A stretch of DNA of 64,000 nucleotides, from contig JAWPHD010008267.1 of NCBI GenBank assembly GCA_037043455.1, forward strand, positions 1 to 64,000, given 5' to 3'. The position numbers and the translations under genes are program-made. Below, one piece after another: positions 44,794 through 54,295 of the stretch (position 1 is the first letter of the stretch; the number at the start of each line of letters is the position of its first letter). This DNA comes from Cyrtodaria siliqua (lineage: Eukaryota > Mollusca > Bivalvia > Adapedonta > Hiatellidae). Below the pieces are notes generated by a model, which was not told the origin of the DNA, made no database searches, and saw nothing but the letters and a program-made list of their open reading frames with translations.

Positions 44794-46137
44794 GATAAGG
44801 CTGGTATACAGAAAGATCAGAGACAGGATCCAACTATGAACCCTTTGCTCAGTGCCATAGAGTCTGAAACCGTTAGACCTGACTGGGATAAAATCTCAGA
44901 TGGATCTTCATTTACGAAAACACTCTGGAGACAGTGGGACCGTCTTAAACTTGTAGATGGTGTACTCCACTGCACATTCTTTGACACCGACGCAAACAAG
45001 GATCACCTTTTACTTGTGGTTCCAGCCAATAGAAGGTCCGAGATATTTCATCACTTCCATGATATACCGAGTGCAGGGCATCTTGGTAGTGAAAAGATGC
45101 TTTTCAGGATAAAGAGGTCCTTCTACTGGCCAGGTATGAAGGACGATGTAGGTCGATACTGCAAGAGTTGCGACCAGTGCACAGCCCGCAAGTCCTCTTC
45201 TGCCCCAGGTCGAGCCCCGTTATGTCAATTCCTTGTAGGCGAACCTATGGAAAAGATTGCCCTAGACATCCTTGGTCCATTACCACTTTCCAACAAAGGC
45301 AACAAGTATATCCTTGTTCTAATGGATTTATTTACCAAGTGGACAGAGGCATATGCTTTACCAAACCAGGAGTCCCAAACAATTTTGGAAATTGTTGTCA
45401 ATGAGTTTATTTGTCGCTTTGGAACACCATTACAAATTCTGAGTGACCAAGGTACCAATTTCTTGTCCAAGCTATTTTTGGAAGTATGTGACTTCCTGAA
45501 AATAGACAAAATACGTACCAGCCGCATGAGACCCCAGGCTAATGGTGCAGTGGAACGATTCAATAGAACTCTACAGGCCATGCTCACCATGTATTGTGAA
45601 GAGGACCAAAGGAATTGGGACAAGTTTCTTCCCCAAGTAATAATGGCGTACCGAGCTTCCGTTCATTTAGCTACTGGTAAAACTCCTAACAAGATGATGC
45701 TTGGCCGAGATGTTGTGCTACCAATGGAGGCAGTAATTGGGCGTCCTGACCATGGTGATCAACAAGTCGATGCGGACCAGTATATTGATGATCTTCGCGA
45801 CACAATGCAAAAAGTCCATGAAACTGCACGTAAAAGTCTAAAGGTCAATTCTAACTACCAGAAAAGACACTACGATTTGAAGGCTAAGAAAAGGTACCTC
45901 GTTCCAGGTCAATCTGTTTGGTTGTACAATCCCAGTCGTCGTGTTGGAGTTTGTTCCAAACTTACCTCGAAATGGAAAGGGCCTTATGTAATCATCAGGA
46001 AACTGGATGACGTCACCTACATTGTGAAGAATTCCCCAAAAGTGCCAGAAAAGGTCTACCACATTGACAGATTGCTACCATACCTTGGTAGGAATCCACC
46101 AACATGGTTCAATGCCAGCAGAGTGAAGGGATTATAA
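44794..46137 (+). pseudogene. pol: pol part 2: integrase, separated from RT by a stop codon
   Basis: Same frame as the upstream pol ORF. First Met at 44836 gives 433 residues. The N-terminal zinc-binding domain has H75, H82, C112 and C115 (HHCC). The catalytic core has D144 (ALDILGPL), D204 (LSDQGTNF) and E240 (GAVERFNR), a D,D35E arrangement. The C-terminal region has WKGPYVII, a GPY/F-type module, and no chromodomain. The protein would insert element DNA into the genome. All catalytic residues are intact, but with TAG at 44791-44793 it lacks a normal route of expression unless the stop is bypassed. A 0.8-kb non-coding stretch follows. Confidence 0.9.
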
Positions 46138-46948
46138 AAACTTTAAAAAAAAATAGAATAAAAAAAAAAAGAATATATATTTGTTTGACTTTTGACAAAT
46201 TATTGTCTTGCGTGAAAGTATCTGGAACTGTTGATTAATTTTATAAGGCGGTTTATAATATAATGACATAGTGTACCATGGGAGTTGGATAAAATATGTT
46301 CGTCAATGTGACGGTGGCGGTTCACTGGACGCACCAAAGATCCATGTGACGAAAAGTATTTATGACCAGGATAGTGTAGAATGCAGTTCCTGTTGATGTG
46401 GCCTGATCATCCACTGATCACAAGAAGCTGTAGATGTTGCATAGAAGCTTGAATCCGGATAAAGAGCTAGAATGCTGTAAAATAATTCCTGAGCCCAAGA
46501 TGGAATCCAGAAGATGTTTCTCCCATGATCATCCTGATTATGGATTTACGTTAACCGTCGTGTCGCCGCGCTTTTTCAACATCGCGTCCGTTTTCAACTG
46601 TCGCGAATTACTTGCGTCGAAGCAATAAAGCCTCACAATCAATTGATGACTTTGATTTTTACATTTTGTTAAAATATATATATAGCAAGATTATGCATAA
46701 ACAGTTTGAACAGTAGGACAACATGATTACAGAGCATTTATTATTGGAAAGTGCATAAACAAACTGATGAATATAGTTTAAGTGCATTTAATTGCATTTT
46801 AATATTAAGTACATGTGTTACTAAAAAGACATTATAAATAAATTTTGAGCGCGTCCATGAACATAAAGAAATAAGTTCCGGATATTCAATGAATGAGGAA
46901 AAAGGTAATACATTGTTTATCAAAATTTAAGCGGAATGAACAATTGCT
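46138..46948 (+). other. Spacer between pol and ORF3, with an internal AATAAA
   Basis: About 0.8 kb without a supported ORF. AATAAA lies at 46624-46629, followed about 25-50 bases on by T-rich sequence, so a polyadenylation site for gag-pol RNA is possible. An acceptor-like CTATCTTGCAG ends at 46974, just past the spacer. Confidence 0.5.
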
Positions 46949-49192
46949 TTGATATGGCAAATTCTATCTTGCAGAATGGTCCAGTGTTGGTTGTGCCACG
47001 CCGATTTTCCAAAGAAAAGGCTGCTAAATAATCATGCAGGGAAGGTCCATGGTATTTTAACGGTAGTGTGTCCTTTTTGCACGAACAAAGAAAAGACATT
47101 CAAGCGAGTATCCGACTTAAAGGTCCATGCCAGTGAGTTACATGCGGGTCTGCTTCCTTCAGACATGCCCTCCGACCTATTCAGTGATGGTAACGGCTTC
47201 TGGTGGGCTATCCAGCCCAAGGAATACATGAGGATTCACCAAAAGACTGCTAGACTGTCCAAAGCTGCCGTCAAAATAAGGACATTAGTACTGCAGTGGT
47301 GCCGTGCCATGGAGGGCAAATCAACGTCCAGGTCGAGACAAGAATTCTTGAGTTGTTGGGAGTCAGCGGAATTACTCGGACCGCTGACTGATGATGAGTG
47401 CGAGCTGGACTACAGTGACATGGATGAGTTCAAGCTGTTGTACCTAACGCTAAACCCAGAACTGGTATTTGTTGATGTTCAACATGTGTTCACAACATTT
47501 CGAGTCTTCCTTAAGAGTGATGTGTTTCATGACAACCAAGCAATGAGGACCCTATCTCGTCGTCTTGCAGATATTCCTGCTGGTTCTAAGGCAGTTCCCT
47601 TTACAGGAGAGGAGGTTACAGACAAGGACCTGAAGTCATCCTTGTCTGGCTTTATTAATATCCACCAGTCCCTCTTTTGTAAAGTTGAGATGCAAACCGC
47701 CGGCTACAAAAGAGCTCATCCACAGGAGCCACGCGGAAGTAAGAGGCCGAGGACATGTAGCCCAGATCCTAATCCACAGGTGTCTCCAAGCCATGTACCA
47801 TCTGTATCTTCGTCTGCAGCTAAAACGACCCTGATGGTGTCAATCCCCATAGAGTTGCTCTCGTCTCCCGCGACAGACCAATCTCCAGCTGGAGCCACAT
47901 CTACTTCTATGCCTACCAAACCCTCCATGTTATCTTCACCTATCAGCAAAGAGCATGACCCTGCAAAAACAGTAGTTCCGTTATCTACAAGTATCAGTAC
48001 CATGCCTGACCGTACCCTACCTGACCTGCCAATCTCCACTGCCACAAGACTTCTAGGCGATGTCCTATCCATGCCTGATCTTACCGTACCTGACCTGCCA
48101 ATCTTCACTGCCACAATACTTCCAGGCGATGTCCTATCTATGCCGGACCTTACCTCTATACCTGCTTCACCTGATGAACCTCTACAAACCCATGATGAAC
48201 CCCTACATATTTTGGATGAACCCCTACACACCCCTGATGAACCCCTACAGATCCTGGAAGAACCCATAGATACCCCTGATGAACCCCTACAGATTTTGGA
48301 TGAACCCCTACAGATCCTTGTTGAACCCCTGCAGACCCTTAATGAACCCCTAGACACCCCTGATGAACCCCTACAGATCCTGGAAGAACACATAGATACC
48401 CCTGATGAACCCCTACAGATGCTGGATGAACCCCTACAGACCCTTAATAACCCCCTACACACCCCTGATGAACCCCTACAGATTCTGGAAGAACCCATAG
48501 ATACCACTGATGAACCCCTACAGATGCTGGATGAACCCCTACAAACCCATGATGAGCCCCTAAGGAACCCCGACGTTGCATTACAGACTCCTGATGAATC
48601 CCTGAAAGCCCCTTATGTTTCCGTACCCGAGCCACACAGCCGAAACAGTACCTTTCACTTTAAAAAACCAGGAAAGAGAGCGAGCGACATAATCCCACTC
48701 CCAACACAACCCACCCTAGAATACCGAGCCTCAAAGTTGTTGAGACGAGGAGGTATGCCACAGTGGCAGGCTGCCAGGCGTTGCTGGGACACAGATGAGT
48801 CTGTTAGTCTGGTGGAAGGTCCCCTCACCATCTTGTGGCCTCCTAAGGGATGGAAGACCCTTTCTGCAGATCAAAAGCTTCTACAATGGGAGTTTGTAGC
48901 CATGCAAATTCTTAAGTCTCGTGGCCAAGATTTAGTGAATACAGAACGATGTGACATTTTAGACCATTTCAATTTCCTGGCCTTACCAGGCACTGCCCCT
49001 CACAGAATAACTTGCAGTCCTATTATCAAGGCGAGGTATTATACTTACGAAACATTAAGGAAAATAGCAGTCAACAAATTACAGGCATCTTCATGGCTAT
49101 CAATGATTGAGTGTGGAGCCATGATGAGGGATACCGCCAACGACCATCTGTTGAAGTCATGTGACCCCATCCCATTAAGACTTTCAAAATAA
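46949..49192 (+). CDS. ORF3: two-zinc-finger, heptad-repeat protein in the env position
   Basis: An intact 747-codon ORF between integrase and the 3' LTR, in a different frame from pol. The likelier start is Met10 (46976). Residues 13-34 form a canonical C2H2 finger (C13, C16, F20, L26, H29, H34) and 41-65 a second (C41, C44, F51, L57, H60, H65). Residues 66-250 look globular and helix-rich, followed by a basic GSKRPRT near 268-275 that could act in nuclear import. A Ser/Pro-rich stretch leads to a 23-residue repeat (352-374, 375-397), then 21 heptads of DEPLQIL type (409-555). Residues 570-747 form a second, non-repetitive region rich in Trp, Leu and Arg. I see no signal peptide or transmembrane span, so this is not an Env. 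I do not recognise a family. DNA or RNA binding is inferred from the fingers; the role (regulation, RNA packaging, targeting, or a captured host gene) is unknown. Confidence 0.85.
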   Translation: MIWQILSCRMVQCWLCHADFPKKRLLNNHAGKVHGILTVVCPFCTNKEKTFKRVSDLKVHASELHAGLLPSDMPSDLFSDGNGFWWAIQPKEYMRIHQKTARLSKAAVKIRTLVLQWCRAMEGKSTSRSRQEFLSCWESAELLGPLTDDECELDYSDMDEFKLLYLTLNPELVFVDVQHVFTTFRVFLKSDVFHDNQAMRTLSRRLADIPAGSKAVPFTGEEVTDKDLKSSLSGFINIHQSLFCKVEMQTAGYKRAHPQEPRGSKRPRTCSPDPNPQVSPSHVPSVSSSAAKTTLMVSIPIELLSSPATDQSPAGATSTSMPTKPSMLSSPISKEHDPAKTVVPLSTSISTMPDRTLPDLPISTATRLLGDVLSMPDLTVPDLPIFTATILPGDVLSMPDLTSIPASPDEPLQTHDEPLHILDEPLHTPDEPLQILEEPIDTPDEPLQILDEPLQILVEPLQTLNEPLDTPDEPLQILEEHIDTPDEPLQMLDEPLQTLNNPLHTPDEPLQILEEPIDTTDEPLQMLDEPLQTHDEPLRNPDVALQTPDESLKAPYVSVPEPHSRNSTFHFKKPGKRASDIIPLPTQPTLEYRASKLLRRGGMPQWQAARRCWDTDESVSLVEGPLTILWPPKGWKTLSADQKLLQWEFVAMQILKSRGQDLVNTERCDILDHFNFLALPGTAPHRITCSPIIKARYYTYETLRKIAVNKLQASSWLSMIECGAMMRDTANDHLLKSCDPIPLRLSK
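46964..46975 (+). promoter_or_regulatory. Candidate 3' splice site upstream of ORF3
   Basis: TCTATCTTGCAG/A, ending in CAG at 46972-46974, lies one base before the second in-frame ATG of ORF3 (46976). A donor-like AA/GTAAGC is present in the LTR leader at 40638. Together they could make a short spliced ORF3 messenger in the way env messengers are made. This is inference from consensus only. Confidence 0.35.
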
Positions 49193-49353
49193 TATATAGG
49201 TTTACATATCAAAAGATAACTGAGTTTGCATTGTTGACAAAAATTAGTGAGAATTTGATGGTTGATATATTGTGATTCTTATCGCATGTGGTAGTCATAG
49301 ATCTGCATAATAATTATAAATTATTTACAAAATTCAGGTGAATTTTCTTTAAT
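49193..49353 (+). other. 3' untranslated segment of the LTR element
   Basis: AT-rich DNA between the ORF3 stop and the polypurine tract; nothing else is seen. Confidence 0.6.
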
Positions 49354-49367
49354 AAGGGTGGGGAGAG
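49354..49367 (+). other. Polypurine tract
   Basis: AAGGGTGGGGAGAG immediately precedes the TGTAAG start of the 3' LTR. It is the expected primer for plus-strand DNA synthesis, purine-only apart from one T. Confidence 0.85.
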
Positions 49368-50488
49368 TGTAAGAATCACTATTTATCAAATTGTTACTTG
49401 CTCAACATTTTACAATTCACGCTATTTTATTCATAATAACTAATTCACATAAACTCAAAACAGATTTACTTACATGTGCTTGCTGCTTAATAATTCATAG
49501 ATGCTAGCTATGTGACATTGTATCTCAATTGTACTAAGAATTCGGAGATCATTTGGTTTTGTGAGTTGCAATTTTGACAGCTGTCCGCCATTTTTGATTC
49601 CAGTTTCTGTCACCGGTCAAGGCACGGATGTAAAATTCTACCCCATAAATTAATCCCATGTTATTGGCACAGAACAGACAAACTCTTATTATCATGAACT
49701 TTCATAGATTTTATATTAAAAAATGTTTATTATCTTAACTTTTACGCATTCTTTGAAATAATACTGTCAACCTTGACAAACGCTTACGTCACTGTCATCG
49801 TCTGAATTTCCGTCGACTGGAATTGTTTAACTTACTCAAACTATAGTTTTAAAGTCTTTACCTGATAAAGTTGGGTATCAGCATGTTCGACTCTGTAGTA
49901 GGAATCTATTGATGTATATAGTATTTGTCATAGTTTTATATTTATTGTATATTTGTTGAGAAACTATTGTCCAGTGCTAGCAGAGGACCGGTGAGCAGGT
50001 GCTCCCAGCCCGGTTTGACTGGATCACCGGTTGCAATACGATTGGCTACCGGCGATCCTGGTCACAGACGATTGGTTGAGACTGTTCACCGGGCTTTCCT
50101 GGCACTGATTCATTGGTTATTCTTGTCACGTGTTACTACGCAGCCTCTATATATAGCTGGAAAACAACTATTAGTCATCTCCATCGTCAGTACGAATATT
50201 TGTACCGGTACCAGTCCGGTCAAAGTCTGGTTGCCCGGTAACATATAAACAAATAGGCCTGACATACATAGATCCGTTTCCACAGCTAACTTAAGTAAGC
50301 AAACAAGTTTAAGATTTATTGCTTTAATAGTCGTCCTAGTTTAGCTATATGAGAGGCTCGCGCTTAATATAAGAACGGTATTTTCGGTTATTCCATAAAT
50401 ATCACATAATTTACTTATTAAAATAAGTGTTAAACAAAATCCTTCGGCTTTATCTCTGTTATTTAAAACCTGTGTGAGGGTTGTTACA
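49368..50488 (+). repeat. 3' LTR
   Basis: 1,121 bp, same ends as the 5' LTR. By eye it differs at about nine positions (for example GAAATCGG versus GAATTCGG, TAGCGGAGG versus TAGCAGAGG, CTACCTGCG versus CTACCGGCG) with no indels. TATATATA is at 50148-50155 and ATTAAA at 50417-50422. Confidence 0.97.
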
Positions 50489-51255
50489 ATATAAAGACTA
50501 TACACTTTAAATTCTATACACTATAAATACTATACACTATAACGACTATACTCTATAAAGACTATACATTATAAAGACTATACACTATAACGACTATACT
50601 CTATAAAGACTATACATTATAAAGACTATACACTATAAAGACTATACACTATAAAAGATTATACACTTTAAAGACTATACACTATAACGACTATACTCTA
50701 TAAAGACTATACACTATAAAAGCTATACACTATAAAGAATATACACTATAAAGACTATACACTAAAAAGACTATACATTATAAGGAATATAGATTATAAA
50801 GATTATACATTATAAAGACTCTCCATTATAAAGACTATACACTATAAATACTATATACTATAAAGAATATACACTATATAGACTATACACTATAAAGACT
50901 ATACATTATAAAGACTATACACTATAAAGACTATACACTATAAATATTATGCATTATAAATACTATACATTATAAATACTATACACTATTAAGGCTATAC
51001 ACTATAAAGACTATACACAATAAAGTATATACACTATAAATACTATACACTATAAAGTATATACACTATAAATACTGCACACTATAAATACTATACACTA
51101 TAAAGCTATACACTATAAAGACTATACATTATAAAGACTATAAGCTATAAAGAATATACACTATAAAGACTATACACTATAAAGACTATACATAATAAAG
51201 ACTATAAGCTATAAAGACTATACACTATAAAGACTATACACTATAAAGACTACAC
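50489..51255. repeat. 16-bp satellite array, right part
   Basis: About 48 units of the same ACTATACACTATAAAG family as 37548-39710. It begins directly after the 3' LTR and ends in unique sequence near 51255. Its units are somewhat more varied (CTCT, GCAT, AACG forms) than those on the left. Confidence 0.95.
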
Positions 51256-51905
51256 TATTTTATAAATGTGTCAACACAATAAGAGGATAACTAAATACTT
51301 TAATTTCTTTTTTTTTCTGCACAATACAAAGTATTTAAAATCAAGCGTCGAAGATGATAAAGAAAACAAAAAGGAATCGCTATCGAATTTGTCTTAGGTA
51401 ATATGTATTACAGAGAATAAATGCCATGAGACATATAGTGCAATTACGCGGACATTCAGATACCGTATACTTATCTATCTATGAACACAATCCCCTGTGG
51501 CAGGAAGTGCTTTAGACGTTATTCTTTAGAACAGATGAATCGCCTTATTTGTTAAAACCCTATTTTCTTCTTTTGTAAACCACACCACACCTTGTATTCT
51601 AGAGGGACGTCACAAAGCTCTACTTCAGCACTAATGACATTGTGAGTTCTTGTGATCACTGTCTGGAATTAGGTCTAAAATCATACTTAAACTCTCCTGA
51701 CTACAACAACGTCATTATGTTATTCTTGTTCCTGGTTAAGTGCAACAGTGTAAGACAGCTTATCACATTTAAACAACCAATCAAGTCTTTCACATCGAGG
51801 AAGATAAAGAACGTATTATAGCTTGCACGGAACATGACATTACGTTTGCATCCCATATTTTTTAATGTTCTGAATTAGTTGCTATCATAAATCGGCTGAA
51901 TAGAA
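51256..51905. other. Unannotated spacer
   Basis: No recognisable gene or repeat. Confidence 0.4.
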
Positions 51906-51917
51906 CTTAATTAATCA

Positions 51918-52064
51918 CTCTCTGGTACTTAATTAAATACTGTCGTACAGACACCCTCTGGTACTTAGCTGAACACTGTCGTACAGGCTCCCTCTGGTAC
52001 CTAATTGAATGTTGTCAACTGAATACACCCCCTCTGGTACTTAACTGAATACTGTCGTACACGC
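51918..52064. repeat. About 42-bp tandem repeat, four copies
   Basis: Units share CTCTGGTACTTAA(T/C)T(A/G)AA and ACTGTCGTACA. The third unit is degraded and carries an extra CAACTGAATACA. Confidence 0.8.
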
Positions 52065-52065
52065 A

Positions 52066-52281
52066 GTTAGTTAAGTATATTTCTGTTTCAGTTATTGAAA
52101 CAACAACATTGCACTAGCTACCGGGTATTTAACGAAGTAAAACGCATTTAGTTGTTTTAGAACGCCGTTAAAGCATCTGCGACATAACATTAGAAAGGGC
52201 GAATAAGATCTTTACCCGCATATAACAACCATGGGTCAACATAACATGTAAGAGTACTGTCATTTTAATATTTAATCTTAA
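52066..52281. other. Unannotated spacer
   Basis: No recognisable feature. Confidence 0.4.
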
Positions 52282-52462
52282 CCCTTCACCCGCTAGGCAC
52301 GACTATAATAATGTTGCGTCCATTGTAAACCCAGATGATTAGGGTTTACAATGTCCGGCTGCTCAGTCATTTTCCCCCAAAACACCTCATTGTCACATAA
52401 ATGGAATGGTCTTAATTCAAAGAAAGAACATTCCATTAAATATATATGTAGCGGGTTAAGGG
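52282..52462. mobile_element. TTAA-flanked MITE (piggyBac-like), T4
   Basis: Inverted termini CCCTTCACCCGCTA and TAGCGGGTTAAGGG are flanked by TTAA at 52278-52281 and 52463-52466. Two internal hairpins are present: ATTGTAAACCC/GGGTTTACAAT and AATGGAATG/CATTCCATT. CCC/GGG tips next to TTAA fit the piggyBac superfamily. Confidence 0.8.
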
Positions 52463-52784
52463 TTAAAACTAGATTCCCGTATTATGGTTTAATCATTCAC
52501 TATTTTACAGTAACTATTCCGAATTTAAATGTTTTAAGGGGGAGTTGACCTTTAGTGTTGTTACGAATGACGTTTTAGGAGTAATTGTTATTGCATTTTC
52601 AAAAACTGGAATACTTATAATCACAGTATTAACAATTGAAAGCGGGTATAGGTTGTTTTCAGTATCACCAACGAGTTAATACACGAGTAAAAGTATTAAA
52701 ACAAACTACATGATTACGATGTAAAAAAAAAGAGGTGAAATTCCGTAGTAAACGACGTCATTCACCTGCCGAAGGCAGATTTTT
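52463..52784. other. Unannotated spacer
   Basis: No recognisable feature beyond a poly-A run near 52722. Confidence 0.4.
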
Positions 52785-53405
52785 GTGTTTGTCTATGGTT
52801 AACAGACTGTGAATCATGTAGTTGACGACAAAAGTGTATCAACTTTAATTCCTAGTGAACCCGTCTAAAAAACTTGAATGGTATAAACACATATTTTGCA
52901 ATATTAAATGACATTTTCGTGAATCAGTCTACTGAAGTGTAGCACGTAGTAATTATTATATGAAAATTAGCGGCAAAACGTTCATTAGCCTCTGTAGTGC
53001 AGTTGATTGAGGTGTTATGTTAGTGCCGGGGAAATAAGGGTTCAAGCCTGCTGATTTACTTATTATTATTATTTTTTTAAATGTCATTATAATGGTTTTT
53101 ATTATTGCAAATGGTAAGGTAGCAACAGTTCCTTTACATTTTTCACTTTGAAAAAGAAATCTTATAATTACACATGGTAGCAGTGAACATTTTATATGTG
53201 TTGTTATGCACACGCTAACGCACACGTATCCCTTACATGTGAGCAATTGTATTTTTGTGCTGATATGTTAAAAGGGTGGATTTTAATCAATATGTAAGGC
53301 ATGTCAAGGTATTTGAACAGACAGAAGCGAGGTCGCCCACATTGATTCAAAATGCTTGGTAGGAATAACTCATGGTAAATGTCGGGAAGAATTTGTCTGG
53401 TAAGG
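52785..53405 (-). repeat. Dispersed repeat R3, copy 2 (inverted), with a tRNA-like stretch
   Basis: Reverse complement of 30890-31515. On plus, CCTCTGTAGTGCAGTTGATT (A-box-like) and AAGGGTTCAAGCCTGCTGAT (B-box-like) lie about 30-35 bp apart at 52990-53063, so a tRNA-derived SINE may be embedded in the repeat family or form its promoter. Confidence 0.75.
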
Positions 53406-53477
53406 AAAAACGCTCGCGCAAACCTTGTATTTCACCCCTTTTAAAAGGGTTATGACTTTATTAGTGTTTTAAAGATT

Positions 53478-53535
53478 ATTAAGAAAGACTTTAGTACGCT
53501 TGCGAAATGGACTGGGTCTACCTTCACTTTCCGGT
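53478..53535 (+). repeat. Direct repeat R5, left copy
   Basis: ATTATTAAGAAAGACTTTAGTAC ... TTGCGAAA ... GGGTCTACC is repeated at 54237-54295 with few differences. The GTAACAA foldback lies between the copies. Confidence 0.75.
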
Positions 53536-53544
53536 TTAAGCTGA

Positions 53545-53890
53545 CTGTAACAACGCTAAAGGTAACAATTCCGTTAAAGGTAACAACCGCCGCTAAAGTA
53601 ACAATCACCTCTTCCGCTAAAGGTAACAATCACCTCTTCCGCTAAAGGTAACAAGGCTAACGCTAAAGGTAACAACTTTTTTTCAACCTCTACAGTTTCA
53701 ATGAAAATTGAGTAAACGGGTTCTTTTTAGTTACCGCGGCACCTGTAGCGTAAGCGCTGTTACCTGTTACCTGGTACAGGTAATTGTTACCTTTAGCGGA
53801 GGTTGTTACCTTTAGGTTGAACTTGTTAACTTTATCGGCTGTTGTTACCTTTAGCGGAATTGTTCCCTTTAGCGTAGTTACACTGACCTT
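53545..53890. mobile_element. Foldback element built from GCTAAAGGTAACAA motifs
   Basis: The left arm repeats CGCTAAAGGTAACAA-type units in direct orientation about six times (53550-53670). The right arm has the inverted motif TTGTTACCTTTAGCGG about six times (53755-53885). The outer tips ACTGTAACAACGCTAAAGG and CCCTTTAGCGTAGTTACACT are inverted. The centre (53680-53750) is unique. Non-coding. Confidence 0.75.
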
Positions 53891-54236
53891 CAGCATTAAA
53901 AACGACACGCTCACTTGTAAATGGGATAAGATGGACGTTAAAGCACTTGTTACAGCGGCATGTTTGACATTATATCTTTAAAACTATAATCGCTACCGCC
54001 TACCTTCAACTTTTAGAAAAAACACTATTGTACTGACTTGTTGTACCCGTGAGTGAGTTGAGGTTTAGGGTTAAACAAGTATGTCTTAGGTGTAAATATT
54101 CAGTATTTATAACGACGGTATTTACGAATGGAAAGGGATAACAGTAGTATTCAGCATTAACATCACGTTAATACACGGCATTAACATCACGTTAATACAC
54201 GAGCAAAACATTCAGAATAATACTCCAAAGTAAAAT

Positions 54237-54295
54237 TATTAAGAAAGACTTTAGTACAATTGCGAAACGATTGGGTCTACCGACATCTGGTTAAG
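54237..54295 (+). repeat. Direct repeat R5, right copy
   Basis: Second copy of the sequence at 53478-53535. Just upstream, a 23-bp unit (GCATTAACATCACGTTAATA) is duplicated in tandem at about 54157-54202. Confidence 0.7.

Larger units (their letters stand above)
39711..50488 (+). mobile_element. Ty3/gypsy LTR retrotransposon with a third ORF, 10,778 bp
   Basis: A complete element: two 1,121-bp LTRs, primer binding site, gag, pol (protease-RT-RNase H-integrase order, which defines the Ty3/gypsy type), a third ORF downstream of integrase, a polypurine tract and ATAT on both sides (39707-39710 and 50489-50492) as a 4-bp target duplication. About nine LTR-LTR substitutions and no indels were counted by eye, so insertion is recent relative to the other repeats here. 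gag and pol share one frame but contain three in-frame stops, so this copy probably cannot make a full Gag-Pol; ORF3 is intact. It interrupts the 16-bp satellite. Confidence 0.95.

Noticed and set aside
47716..48507. 263-residue antisense ORF opposite ORF3
   Set aside because: It mirrors the 21-nt heptad repeat of ORF3, which lacks stops on the other strand; no independent domain.
46949..49192. ORF3 as an envelope glycoprotein
   Set aside because: No hydrophobic signal sequence, transmembrane span or furin-like site is visible; the N-terminus is two C2H2 zinc fingers.
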